Part shown: positions 20,113 through 32,676 of the stretch, piece by piece | Position numbering within the stretch: position 1 is the stretch's first letter | How the letters are laid out: the number at the start of each line of letters is the position of its first letter | From: Morchella semilibera | Taxonomy: Eukaryota > Ascomycota > Pezizomycetes > Pezizales > Morchellaceae | Assembly: GCA_009192285.1 (NCBI GenBank) | Contig: WBVU01000011.1 | Location: 802,668 to 866,667 of the forward strand | Length of the DNA: 64,000 nucleotides | Direction of reading: 5' to 3' | Translations under genes and position numbers: made by a program | The notes under the pieces: model-generated | Databases searched by the model: none | What the model was told of the DNA's origin: nothing | The model's input: the letters and a program-made list of their open reading frames with translations, nothing else

Positions 20113-23100
20113 TCAAACATCTTTATAAACATTTATTAGTAACGATATTTCCACGGCACTAGGGCGGAGGGGGGGGGGGGGGGCATACGGAGGGCTCTTG
20201 CTCAGCTCAGTCTTGAGGAATACTGGAACTCTGGTCAGTTCCCTAACCTCCTGAATATAATCGCTCTTCTCCTCGCGCAAGGTGAACATATGCAGGTATT
20301 TTTCTCTGTTGGAGGTTTCTGTGTTGTCTGCCTTCTCGCCGATTGTGGTGACGGACATTTTAGGGTCTGAGCGAGTTCTGTGTGGGGTTTGCGCAGTGGG
20401 AGACTTTGTCGGTGATCCAGGCATGCTTTGAGTTGGTCGAGTATTTGATTGCGGTGGTGCCAACGACGATTGTTCAGGAGCAGGTGCTTGCTCCTCTTCC
20501 TCTTCCCCCTCTTCCTCCTCCTCCTCCTCATCATCATCGAATAATGCGTCCTGATCGTTGATGGAGAGTGAGGAAATCTCCATCATCTTCCGTTGCTTCT
20601 CTTCCGCTTCGTGAGCAGCTTTCTGTGCCGCTGCCTCAGCTTTCGCAGCAGCTGCAGCATTTGCTGCACGGAGGGCAGCACCACCCTTTGGGCGTTCATC
20701 CTCGGGAATATATACGTTTGATTGAACCCCTTTCTCCCAGTAAAGCTCCAGAACTCGGTTGGTCTTATCAAACTCTGCCTTCTTCAATGGAAGCTGGTCA
20801 CAGTGCACACGTTTCTCGAAACCGTACTCGGGAATAAGAACATCGAAAGCGGATTCATAAACGTTAATAATTATAGCCTCACAAATCAACTCACCACCCT
20901 GTTCCTGCCGGCGTTTATCGACGGCGCGGCAAAGTTCGATATGAATGCTTTGCTCTTGCGCGTTCTTTGCCGAGTCCTTTTTGACATTACACTGCTCAGC
21001 CGTCTTAATCAAGGATTCCAAATCTTCCGTGAATTCGATAGACCCCTCTGATAGAACAGCTTCTAACTGGCGCTGCACAATAATATCGGTGTAGCGGCGT
21101 ATGGGACTGGTAAAATGGGTGTATAGCGGAAGGTTGTACAAATAGTGGCTGTGCATATCAGCTGGCAATTTACTACCAACAAAGTACTTTGCACGTTGCA
21201 TTCCCTTGATGAGGAGGGTTTCCATGCCCTATATCAAATTAGCATTATATCTGATATCTTGGGTAGGCCAAACATACCATTCGAACAACAGGATCTTCAA
21301 GACGGAATAAGCTAGTTTGAAGAGCTGCGCTATTAGAGATATTAATAGCATGACCGAGACGGTTCATGCGTTCCCCAAAGTTATCTAGACGGCGCTGGCT
21401 AGGGCGAGCGTGGCGACGCAACAAAGCCTTTTCAGGAATGGCGGCAAAGATCTTCTGAGCAACAACTGCATTGGTCTTGACAAACAACTCCTCAAGAACC
21501 TCATAAGCAGGGCGAGAGTGGAAAATATTGTCTTCGACGGGGATATTTTCGTCGTCAAGTAGTGAAACCAAACGCATAGCAGGGATCTCATCATGGTCTG
21601 CATTGTATCTTTGCTGGCGTAGTTTTCGGGTAATGTTCTGGTAAATGTCAGTCCTGACTTATGCGAACTGACCGTTCAAAACTTACGTGCAAAAGACCAA
21701 CTTCCTCCTTATATTCTGCAGCGATGACTTCACCTTCGGCCTTTAAGATAACGGCATCAATGTCGCCAAACATGAAATTGACATCATTCTTTACGATAGA
21801 TTTGCCCACCCATGTCTCCTCCTCAATGACCTCACCATCCTTGGCATTAACTTGGAAAACAACACTGTAGGCAAACCTATCCTGGCCAGGCTTGAGGGAG
21901 ACGAGCTCATCGGCCAGCTTGGCGGGAAGCAGCGGAACTGAACGATTGATCAATTCCACTCCTGTACCTCTCTTCTTCGCCTCCCTATCTACCAAAGAGT
22001 TGGGCTTTACGAAAAACGAAACATCAGAGATATGGACACCAATCTCCCAAACATCCTCACAAATCTGCTTAGTATGGAAAGCATGGCCGATAGAATCAGT
22101 GTTCTTGGCGTTAATACTGAAAGTCTTGAGGTCCCTGAAATCTTTTCGAGAGGAAACAACCTCTTCTGCCTCTGACTCAACGGACCAGTTGTCGAAGCCC
22201 ACGTTGCGTATCACAGCATCAGAAAAGTCATCAGGCCCAAAGTTGTTATCACGGAGAAGAGCGTCGGTTTCAACCTTCATATCTCCCATCTCACCAAGCT
22301 GCTCAAAAAGAGTACCGAAGGGATGGAGAGAGGTAATTGGCCAACGTTTGATACAAGCAACAAAAATACGGTTTGCGTAGGCCTGGTGATTCTCAACAAA
22401 GTCACGTGGTGCCTGTTCGGTAGGGATTGCAATCAGAGGAACTCTCTTGTCCGTTGGCTTAAACCAAACAATCTTGGGCTTATCCTGTGCCCTCTCAGGC
22501 TGGGATGGCCTTCCAGAATGGCCCTCACGGGCTGCGCGCTCAGCTTCCTGTTTCTCTTTTGTCGCTTGACTGCTAGGACGCAAGAGACCAAGAGTACTAA
22601 AAGAAAGTCACGTTAGACAAGAACTATGTATATAACCGGTCAAAACGTACCCAGAAAACATTTGCCCAGCCACCCGCTCAATAACGGCGACAATGTGCCC
22701 AGCGAACAACGGCTTCTGTTCATCGCTAACCTCCTCTTCTTCAACCAAAAGGAGACTCTGGCCCTCAACCTCCACATCATCATTCTTCTTTTGGGTGGGT
22801 CGCTGGCGGAGGCTTCCCCTTCTCTTGATACCTCCTGTTTGCTCCTGAGTACCATCTGTATTTGTGCCAGTATCGGTAGAAGCACTAGTGGGTGTGTTTG
22901 AAGGGCCCCCTCTTGTATCGCTAATGTCTTTTCGTTTCTTTTTCTCCTCTTTCTCGCGCTTTTGACCCCAAACTTCATCGACATCAAGAAGTTCCACGGC
23001 AACCAAGTCACCCTCCAGAGCTCGATTCCTGTCTTTACTTCCGCAAATGAAGATATCGGCGTCTAAGAGTCCATCCTGGGTTGAGACATACGCGTCACTC

Positions 23101-24731
23101 CTGTTTTTCTTGTTAACCCTTAAAATACCAGAAACTAATTGACCATCTGCCAACAGCGCCGGTAAGTTAGCCTGCGGAAGATAAGGAGTGAATAAGGTCT
23201 TCCTCTGCTGCGGCTGTTGTTGGTTGGATATATTCGGCCCTCCCACCTGGCCCATTTGCCCGAGGTTCATGGTCTGGGCGTTCAACGCCTGCATCTGAAG
23301 CTGATTGAGCGTCTGTTGCTGCAATAATCCTGGGTTGAGAAGCGGCTGGCTCATAAACATATTTTGCCCAGGGCCAGGGAGCATAAGTCCCTGTTGGGCG
23401 GGGAACGAGAAAGCCCCTATAGATGCCCTTGCTCGGTGCCCCGGCTGAAACCCCATTCCTGGGAGGTTTTGAAGATCAACCGAAGCAACAGTTTGATGTC
23501 CCTGTTGCTGGTTCTGGTTCTGGTTCTGATTTTGATTTTGATTCTGGTTGCGCCAGTTGCCCTCATAATTCCTTGAACCTTGGCGATTATGACCTTGAAA
23601 CCCGGAGTTGCTGCCACGACGCTCCACAACGCCACCCTGTTGATTTCCACCTTGTCCTGTGGACGCTGATCCTGCACCTGCATCATTCGTAGCCATAGGA
23701 GGGGGGAATTGGAATCCCCCAATGCGGTTACCACCTACAGGATTGTTATTCCTGCCATTCATGACCGCCAGGCTTTGACTTCTTCCATGCCCCCCTCTAC
23801 CCCCAGCTCTAGGAGGCGCGAGTGAGGTAGATTTAGCAACTGCCGGAACTGTCGCTGCAGTAGTTACCGAACTATTAGCAGGGGCAGGGTTAGAGCCTTC
23901 TCCAACAGGCGCCGGAGTGGACGTCGGGCTAGCACCACTGGTTGCCGCGGTCGGGGCAGGAAATTGAAAGTTGCCTTGTCCCCTCTGTGCTTGTGCCAAT
24001 TGGGCAGCTTGGATCGCTTCGGGAAGAGCAAGTGAATGTCTGCGTTGATGGCCACTGGTTGCAGCACCGCCCTGTCCAGCCGGTCCACCGGCTGGCCGGC
24101 GCTGAGGCACGGCGCCACCGCTTCCTGTAGAGTTAGAGTGAGCTAGAGAGAATTCACCAAAGGCACCGGCAGCGCCCGATGAGGGGGCTGGGGGAGGTCC
24201 ACCGGCAGCGGCGCCCATGCCTGGCATAGCAGATTGATTGCGCCTATGGGCAGAAGGCTGGGTAGGAGCACCCTGTGGTGCTGACCCTTGTTGATGTTGG
24301 GGGAATTGAAAGGTACCCTGCTGTTGCTGGGGCGAAATGTTTGGGATCTGATGTTGGATACCAAAGCCCTGCGGCTGTAAGTGTGCTTGTCCAGGCGGAA
24401 GTAGTCCCATATTTGCGTACTGCTGGTGGGCCGAAATCATTTGCTGCTGTTGTGCTTGAAGCATCTCGATCTGTTGTTGAAGAGCCAATTGCTCCACTGC
24501 GCTCCTCTGTAAGCATGCTTCATGATATGAAGGGTCTATGCCACCTTCTCTGGGTCCTTGGGAACGGAGTGGATTTTGACCAGCTTTGCTGGCCTCCGCC
24601 TGACGATGAAGAGAAATAGACATACTCATCAGTGGGGTCAGCTCTGAAGGCGACCTCCTGTGTGCAATGTGTAGCCTGCGACCTCCTGGCCCAGTAGGCT
24701 GCAGACTGTTGTTCTGCTGCTGTTGCTCCAT
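20113..24731 (-). CDS. SSD1: SSD1 homologue, RNase II-like mRNA-binding pseudonuclease
   Basis: Ssd1 binds mRNAs for cell-wall proteins and represses their translation under Cbk1 kinase control. Exons 22651-24731, 21687-22596, 21278-21637 and 20113-21228 give 4467 nt and 1488 aa, longer than the yeast protein. The N-terminus has the conserved HIAHRRSPSELTPLM block, containing an HxRxxS site of the type Cbk1/NDR kinases phosphorylate. A long Gln/Asn/Gly-rich disordered region and cold-shock-like modules follow. The RNB domain starts near residue 846 (KDFRDLKTFSINAKN), but the acidic catalytic cluster of active RNase II enzymes is absent, as expected for Ssd1. HFTSPIRRYTDIIVQRQL is the RNB C-terminal signature. 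The last 130 residues include an acidic run and a C15 tract. Introns are 54, 49 and 49 bp. Confidence 0.95.
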
Positions 24732-27700
24732 GGTCAATCTGCTGGAGGATAAGGATGTTCTCAGGTTAGCCAACGTTCTTCCCAGAATATAGTTTTCAAC
24801 AGGCAAAGCTCAATTAGAGGTATTCTCTCCACATGTTGTTCCCTCAACTTTCTCCAGGATTACTGATCCTGGATCGGGTTTTGCGTTTGCATTGCATGTG
24901 GCAGTATGTAGACAATAAATCGATGAAAAATACCTGAGTTAGGAGGAGACCGTTTAGTTGACTAAAAATATGGCGAGATATTTCGAATAGGTGAACCCGG
25001 AGATCAATGCCGATTACACCTGAGAAATTTATTCCGGAAACTGAAGTACCCTTCATCAGAAAACAATTACAATACAATGCAAAGTCAACAAAACAATTCA
25101 TGTAGCATACCAAATTATAAGTAGCTTTGTTTCAATATTCTTTTTTTTTTAATTCGTTGTTGAGATGTTTTCAAACGAGTCGTAAGCAGTAGGTAGAAGT
25201 TCAAACAGTTGGCAGTAGTTAGAATGAAGAGATGTTGGATTGATTGATTTGAAACGTTATCCAAAAAAAAAAAAAAAAAGAAAGAAAAAAAAAACGAGTA
25301 GCAAGGTGAAAATAAAGAAGAAAAAATCAGACCGTATCCTCTTTTTTCTTTGCTTTTTGTTTGCCTCTTTTTCCCTTGTCTCTGGAGATGGTTGATTTAA
25401 TGGAATCAACGAAATACGAATCTCAAGGAGGGACTGGAATATGTAGTCAATGGTATCGACAGACTGCTAGCTCAGCTTGCCAGCTTTTGTGAGATCACCG
25501 CTTCAGTCTTGTGGAGCAAGTGACTGCAAGCGATGTCAATGTTGATTCTAGATGCGTCGGCGCGCGCAGTCGTTGGAGTAATATAGTAGGTGATGGTATC
25601 CTAGGGAGAGGCGGGAGTAGCGGAAGAAGGGAGAGTCGATGGATGGGAAAGAAAGGAAGGGTCACAACGAGAGGTAGGAGATCGTTAAGGGAGGGTGGGA
25701 GGTTTTTTTTCCCTTTGGTGGGATGGACGGGGGGATGTCTGTGGGTTTTATTTGATACCACAGTATAATAATAATAATAATAATTGTGCGCAATGTCGAT
25801 TGGTTGGAGGGGCAGGGAGAGGGATGGGCTAATCAGATACACTCGTTAGAATAAGAGACTTGGCTAGGTCGGAAGACATGTATGTGTCCAAGTGGACGAA
25901 AAAAGAAAAGGGTTGGGTTGAGGGATTGAGATTCGAACGGGGGGGGAGGTTTTATGGAACAGATAATCGGAGGGGGGGGTGGAAGGACGGGACAAGGGAT
26001 GACTGGGGGCGGCGAGGGTTGACTGATTGACTGGTTTACTGAAGGAAGGGTAGGATAAGGCAAAGCTGAGTAGCAAGGGTGTACGAGGGAGTTGGCAGGC
26101 ACGGACTCCCGTTGGGTATGAACGTTTTAGGGTGTGGAGCAGCATAGCAGCACTGGCAACGTGAGAGAGGAAGGGCTGCGTGTTCAGAATTGGCAAAGCG
26201 GGAATGATGAACAAGCACGCTAGAGGAACTAAGGGCGCCATGTATTATCAATTTGGTCTCTCGCATACCTTCAATATGTAGTACAGTATGGCACGCCGTA
26301 CCAGAGAGCGACGAGGTTGTGCCTTCAGAATAAGAGATAGTCAAGAAGGTTGATTAAGAAAAAAGGAAAGGGGGGTGGGGAAGATGGGGAAGCTGGAGGA
26401 AGGAGGTCTATTACTTATGACGAGAGCTCGATGATCGATGGAGTTTGGGCAGTTTTGCGGCGGGGGGTTCCTGTGCGTACCAGGATTACCGAACCATCCA
26501 TCATCGGATGGCGAAATGCAAACAAGCGAACGGATTTGGCTAACTAAACTCGGGAGGCGGAAAGACCTCTTGCGAGGCTTGGCGTTTAGTGGGGGATCCA
26601 GGATGGGCTTTAATGCTGTCTCTACATCAGCATCATATCAGAGTGTTTTACAGATAGCTCTGCCTATGTATGCAATGACTCTCGAGCTCCGAAAATCGAT
26701 ATATCGCAGAGTAGGTATTGAGGTCTCCCAAGCTCAAGATGTCATTCCATGCATACATACACAAGTACATAAGTACCCTTTCCCAGCCTCCATATCTCAC
26801 ACAATGCATGCTTGAAGAGGCTCCTACCTAATCAGATCTTTCCGTTCCCCACACCTCCGACACCGCGGGCAGCCTAATCCCAACGACCACCGCGATGAGC
26901 CCTGGCCATAACCATTCTCCAAACGCTTTAAAATACACGTATGCTGGTCTATTGGCAAAACATTCTCATCCTAGAGAGCTAGGCTTTTTTTTTTTTTTTT
27001 TGGGGGGGGGGGGTTACATGTACATGTAGTTACATAAAAAATAGTTTGTCAGGCTAGGTGCCACCTCAGTACATTTAGGTGTTCCAAGTCACAACATACC
27101 GTATCACCTGACGTCGCGGCGCACCAGTGTGCTACCGCCGGGCCGTTGATGTTTATGGATTGGGCCTAATAAAATAATCACCTCCAGAGGTGTTTTTTAT
27201 TTATTCAATCTATGGATTGCAACCAACTCAACGTCAACCGAACGGAGCCTTAGGATATACATGTAGGTATGAAGCAATTGATGAGGTACGGCGGGCGGGC
27301 ATGGGTGGCCTCCCGCCGTGCTACAGTAACGGGCTGCCAACATCCCCGCCATATGCGGTGATGCTGGTAGCTATACAAAAGATACATGTATGTACATACT
27401 CGTGTTCGAAACGTTATCAAATTAGCAGTTGCCCCTTTTTATAGAGAAAACAACGTCCCGCTGCGTCATCATTTTCGTCAGATAGTGTTCTATTTCTGCG
27501 AAGCCTTAAGGGCTTATTCCCAGGCGATGTGGGCCGACTGTCGGTGTGGCCACTATGCCACATCGGCTCTAAGTCGGTATACCGACGCTACGGTTCGGCA
27601 TACCATTGGAGTTACCAACTACATTCTATTACATGTACAGCGTAACAATATGCTCCTGATATTCTTCCTACATCTCCTGTAACGCTATGTCTTGTTCGTT

Positions 27701-28298
27701 ATCCTTCAGTCCTTTTTGCTGCCTTCCGTTCCTTCCGTTCCTTCCATGTTTCGAGCTCAAATCATCTATGTCCCTCTTATTTTAGGAAGCTTATAATAAG
27801 AATGCCTCTGGCTAACCCTTCTTAAAGAAAGTAGGTACCTCTTGCATTTACCCGCTTCTTATTGAACCAAAAAAATCCAATTAGACCTCTTCACGGGGGT
27901 ATAGTTCTCACGGGGGTGCAGAAATACTTATTATGCACAGAGAATTCTATTCATGTATCTATTGATTTTATCAATTTGCCTTGTACTCTCTGAGGTCAAT
28001 CTTGATGTTACTAGGCGTTGCACCATACCACCGTGAGACCCAACCACCCCCCCCCCCCCCGTGGAGGCAAAAAAGTCCAAATCATTTTTTTTTTACCCGT
28101 TCGGGCGTTAATGTAATGTAATGTCCAGCCGAGGTCCCCAACAACAAAAACTGGACACGGTATAGACTCGGGGAGAAGAGGGGGGCTCAAAACTCCTTTC
28201 AATCCACCATAAGACTGTCTTCGCCAGACCTGGTACCGTGAAGTCAACTCCTTAGACATCAATTCATCGGTCCGTCCTATCAAGTATTATCGGTTGCA
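24732..28298. other. Gene-free 3.6 kb: SSD1 upstream and TSC13 upstream
   Basis: I support no gene here. The SSD1-proximal part carries homopurine and homopolymer tracts (A-run from 25263, ATA repeats at 25767-25785, G-rich 25920-26000) and may hold a long SSD1 leader. T17 followed by G12 stands at 26985-27013. TACATGTA occurs at 27015, 27021, 27258, 27383 and 27630. A dispersed repeat copy lies at 27919-28066. Confidence 0.5.
27919..28066 (+). repeat. Dispersed intergenic repeat, copy 1
   Basis: Shares CAGAAATACTTATTA, GCACAGAGAATT, TTTTATCAATTTGCCTTG, CTAGGCGTTGCACC and CGTGGAG, in the same order, with 40612-40721. This copy has about 30 extra bases in the middle and a C14 tract (28047-28060) near its end. 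I recognise no coding content. Confidence 0.75.
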
Positions 28299-29451
28299 AT
28301 GATTTCCCTACAGATTAAACCTAGGGGTACGGTTTTTCCCCCACTCAATTGATCAGGAGAGACAGAGATAGGATAGGCTTTTACTGACACTTCCGAATTG
28401 CTATCCAGGTCGCCCCATTAGGAACCTACCCTCATCGATTGAGGTTGATCTGGCGACCTGCACTGCAGAGTCACTCTACACGCGTCTCTCCGCAAGCACC
28501 GGTCTCTCCCGTGACCGTCTCAGAATCACGAAAGGCAGCGACGGCAGCGTCATCACTGTCAAGAAGGATTCCGGGAAGGATGTAATGATTGAGGAGCTCG
28601 GCCTCCAGAAAGACAGCGCGATCTTCGTGAAAGACCTAGGTAGGTCTTCCATATACATATCTCTAGAATAGGCCCTGACATCTGCCCCAGGCCCCCAGAT
28701 AGGCTGGCGCACAGTCTACCAGATCGAGTACCTTGGGCCCATTATCATGCACCCCCTAACCCTCCTCTACCTCCGCCCCTGCCTCTTCTCCCCCTCGCCC
28801 CTCAACCCCCTCTCCCACCTCTCCCACCTCCTCACCAACACCGCCCTCCCACACGCCCCCCCACCCGCAACCACCGTCCAAACCGTCCTCTGCACGCTCA
28901 CAACCCTGCACTTCATCAAGCGCGAGCTCGAAACCACCTTCGTGCACCGCTTCTCAGCCGCCACGATGCCATTTAGCTATGTGTTCCGCAACTCTGCGCA
29001 CTACTGGGTGCTCAGTGGCCTATTCATGTCACTATTGTTTTATGGGCCCACGTCCACCACCACCACCGCCGCTGCCTGGTGGCCCCGCAGTCTCCGCGCT
29101 GAGAACAACCCCGCTGTTCTCTGGGGCGGCGTTGGGCTATGGGTTTTTGCGCAGTTGTCAAATTTCTCGACGCATATGACGCTGCGGTCGCTCCGGCCGG
29201 AGGGCTCCACAAAGAGGGCTATCCCGAAGGGATATGGGTTTGACGCTGTCACATGCCCGAACTATAGCTTTGAGGTGCTGGGATGGGCGGCTGTGTGGGC
29301 AATATCAGGAGGCAATTGGTCGGTTGCTCTGTTTATTGCCGTGGGCGGGTTCACGATGGCGAAGTGGGCGATGAAGAAGGAGAGGAGGTATAGAAAGGAA
29401 TTTGGCAGTGCGTATAGGAAGAAGAAGGTTATGATTCCGTGGGTTCTGTAG
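28299..29451 (+). CDS. TSC13: Very-long-chain enoyl-CoA reductase (TSC13)
   Basis: Catalyses the last, NADPH-dependent reduction of the ER fatty-acid elongation cycle feeding sphingolipids. Exons 28299-28326, 28409-28639 and 28691-29451 give 1020 nt and 339 aa. The N-terminal ubiquitin-like part reads ISLQIKPRGRPIRNLP, then LRITKGSDGSVI. The C-terminal steroid-reductase-like membrane domain has LSNFSTHMTLRSLRPEG, GFDAVTCPNYSFEVLGW and a basic tail KKERRYRKEFG, all family hallmarks. Several hydrophobic segments fit an ER membrane protein. The 28-nt first exon is supported by phase and by the conserved N-terminal reading. The gene is convergent with the cyclin gene, 192 bp apart. Confidence 0.93.
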
Positions 29452-29643
29452 ATATTAGGTACCGTAGATGCTTAAATAACGTGGGGACAAGTAGAAATAG
29501 ATGCCATTGGAGCTTCCAAGTATACAGAACGTACTTTACTGTAAATAATGATATCTTTTTATATTACCTAACTAAAGACATAACGCCCATGACATCTATG
29601 GGATTAAAATTACCTACACCAATCTCCACACTTATCCCTTCAC

Positions 29644-30623
29644 CTACTCCACCATGGCCTCCTCCACCGCCTCCTCCAGCACCCGCCTCCTCTCCAACGC
29701 CCCTTCCAACTCTTCCACTCCCCACAGCCCCCTTCCCCCTTCCCCCTCCCTCCTCCACGCCCGCTTACAACCCTCCACAAACTCCCCCACGCCCCTCATG
29801 CCCACCACAAGAAACCCCAGCTCCTCCCTTTCCACATCGAAAACCTCCCACCAGCCGGCTGGCAGCTTTATGGCCGCCTCCCGCGCCGCGAGATAGACCG
29901 CGGCCACGGCGAGGGCGTTCGGCTGATGGGTCAGGTACAGCAAACACGGGCTCAACAGAGCATCGTTCAGGTACGCGAAAGCGCGCCGCGCCACACCCGC
30001 GTCGAGCGCCGACAGCGGCTGGAGGTAGTTTAATGCGAGTGCATAGGGGAGGCTTGCGGTGGTTTGGAAGCCGAGGGTGCTGAGGAGGTGGGTCTCGGAG
30101 GTGAGGAGGGCGGTGCGGGAGGCGTGGTAGATTGATTCGGGGACGTAGTAGACTTCGGGGTCGGGGGTGATGGTGGAGGACTCCCTGGCGGGGGAGATTG
30201 GGGAGGGGGAGGGGACGCGAAGAAGGTAAGTGGTGGCATTAATGATATCGCGTGGTTTCACGGGGTGCTCGGTGAGTTTCGAGGAGAGGTAGAGGGCGGC
30301 GTGAACGGTGGGGAGAAGGGGGTGGGTGCGGAGGCTGGCGAGGAGGTAGAAGCGCTGTAGGAGGATTGAGGCTGTTGCTATTGTTTTCTGAGGACTAGTT
30401 TTTTTGTTTTTTTTATATACGTTAACTAGGTTAGAATTAGGGGGGGGGGGGGAGAGAGAGAGGAGAAGACATACAGATGGAGGAGGACCCCAGCGGATTG
30501 GATCAGTGTGCATCCAGCCCAGATGAGTGTCGTTTCAAGGTCAGTGGGGATGCCGTCGGCGCGGCTGGGGCGGTCGGCGAGCTGGGCGGCAGTTGCGAGA
30601 GGGTTACAGAGGAGGGAGACCAT
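29644..30623 (-). CDS. Cyclin-L-like protein (transcription/splicing cyclin)
   Basis: Exons 30475-30623 and 29644-30394 give 900 nt and 299 aa. Splicing at CT|GTATGT and ACTAG|T yields the run VLLHLPQKTIATASILLQRF, the first helices of a cyclin box close to cyclin L/K. ALYLSSKLTEHPVKPRDIIN follows, a strong cyclin-L-type motif. A second cyclin fold holds LSTLGFQTTASLPYALALNY and ALAVAAVYLAAREAAIKLP. Such cyclins partner a CDK acting on RNA polymerase II or splicing factors in the nucleus. The C-terminus is short and charged and lacks the long RS tail of animal cyclin L. The intron (30395-30474) contains a 13-bp C tract in the sense strand. Confidence 0.85.
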
Positions 30624-32676
30624 TGTGTGGTTTGTTTAGAATCTGTTCTATTCTGTAGTGGTAGCTGAGGTTGAGGTTGAGGTTGAGGATGTACATATCT
30701 ATAATACATCCTTGTCGACAACTGACGTAGATGCATGAGGTATCACTCGGAGTAACCTGGATGGGTGGAATGGAAAGCGGTGGAATTATCATTACTCTAT
30801 AACTAGGGCCGTTGGGGTAGAAAAAGCTTATTTAATACATACTTTGTAATTGGCTGTGGGGTGTGGACCTGTGCACGTAAGTACATGTAGTGTAGGTATA
30901 TGTAGGTACATACTTATACTAGTGGCCATCCGACTGTGGCACCCACATAGCATTTCTAGCGCCGGTACGTGTGCCTATCAAGCACAGAAAACACCATATT
31001 GAACGTCGCCAGATACTACTTACTTAGACAACTCCAAAGATATTATCCTAGGATTATAGATGGGTCTTGTTCGTCTGCACGGGTAATAGGTACGTACCTA
31101 CATGTAGGTAGTCCCGGAAATAGTCTACTAGGACTAGGCAAGTGAGTGGTAGCATTTAGAGTATCTGACCGAGATGTCCGGGTTTGGGGTTAGTCGGCGC
31201 TAGAAACCCACTATACCTAAGGGGATCACCTCACCGTCAAAGAGCAAGAAGAAGGTACCGCAAGGCACTGGTAGCATATACATGAGTACATTGTACGTAC
31301 CTGGGCACAAGCCACTGGATAAAGCTTCCATCCCAGAGAAAACACACCGCATCACAAAAAGCCCACTACACCCGAAAGCCACTCTCTCAAGTCCTTATCC
31401 TTAGAAACAGAGCACTCCACTCCAAACTACATACCGTGTCCACCCTCCAAAACAGCCTCTGCCCGAGTTTCCAGCCAATAATAGGCACGAGTGATATAAT
31501 GTGATTCAAGTGTTTGCAACAACAAGTTACGCGTTTGAGGGTAAATTCATGTACTTCTATCAATTTCAATGTTTTACTTTTAGCCTACATTAGATTCTTG
31601 AGCCGGATGCTCCTGGCGCGGCACAGGTTGGTTCATGTGCACCGGCCTACATCTTAGCCACGGGAACCACCCCCCCCCCCCCAGGTCACATGATTCTATT
31701 AGTGGAGGTGTGCCTCTCATATAAAAATGCCAAGCTAGTTCGAAAGCTCCGGTTAAAGTTTACTGAACTACACTTTCAATCACCGGGAGTTGCCTGAGTG
31801 GTATAGAGTTTACTCTCTGATCAACACCACTCAGGTTCGACTCCCCCAGGACCCTCGTAAATTCTAGCAAAGCGGCACCCGGGTGGGGTGCGTAAGTCTT
31901 TTGTCGCCAGCAAATGCTTTTTTTTTGCTGGGATTTTTTTGTTTTTTTGTGGAAAGTAATATATAATGTGTGGGGAGCGTGCCTCCTACTACCAGGTGAA
32001 AGTATAGGAGGGCGTCATGCATCATATCTCTTGAATTCTTTATCAACTAACCAACGGTAGGTGTGGAGAAAGTGTGTCTTTCAAGAGAGACGTTGCATAT
32101 ACTTCACACCTGCCTTAATATTATAAACTTCCACAGGGCTCCCCTACTCACGGAGCCAGGCCCATATTACTTACATACATGTACCCACCAGTCTATCCCG
32201 TTTAAAAAAGCAAGTGGAAACCACGCCCTAGGATTGCGGGCCTCCACAGTCTACCAACCTTGGAGAACAAGTTGACGTGTCTCCCCGGAGGCTTCATTAC
32301 CTTCACTCCCTCCAGTGCCGATTTGCTGTTATCCAGCGCATCAACCGCATAGGACCAGAAACACCGAAATAAGTTCTGGGCATCGGTGCCGTTTCCCACT
32401 CTGGATCTGTTCCTATTGGCACTGCTGGTGTAGGTGAGAGTCATGTCGGTCACTACGGGGGAAAGGGGGGGGGTAGATAATCTTCTCTCAGGAATGCAAG
32501 AGCTCAAGCCTAAACCTTTGAACCGTTACAAGGCCAGGCTATATATTACTACCTTCTGGCTTTACACCGACCTCTAGGAGGCAGGGGCAGGGCATCGTGG
32601 GACCTTCCTCACCACAGCGCAAAATCTAAAAATCCTCTGCAAAAGAAACTATATACAATACGATATATTTATACAT
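30624..32676. other. Intergenic with tRNA-like hairpin element and TACATGTA
   Basis: No protein gene is supported. It contains a tRNA-like sequence at 31785-31858, a C13 tract (31670-31682), and TACATGTA at 30882, 31099 and 32176. A minus open frame at 32202-32507 has no recognisable domain. Confidence 0.5.
31785..31931 (+). repeat. tRNA-like sequence, possible Pol III SINE remnant
   Basis: Starts GGGAGTTGCCTGAGTGGTAT, close to a box A (TRGCNNAGTGG). GGTTCGACTCC, a near-perfect box B, lies at 31834-31844. The acceptor and T stems do not pair well, so this is not a normal tRNA. CCTGAGTGGT (31793-31802) pairs perfectly with ACCACTCAGG (31826-31835). Downstream, CCAGCAAA (31907-31914) and TTTGCTGG (31924-31931) form a hairpin around a T9 run that could end a Pol III transcript. 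Confidence 0.4.

Noticed and set aside
26438-26815. Plus-strand open frame of 125 codons upstream of SSD1
   Set aside because: Low-complexity start, no known motif, no splice-consistent extension.
32202-32507. Minus-strand open frame of 101 codons near RPP40
   Set aside because: It spans a G9 tract and shows no domain; I found no in-frame connection to the RPP40 exons.
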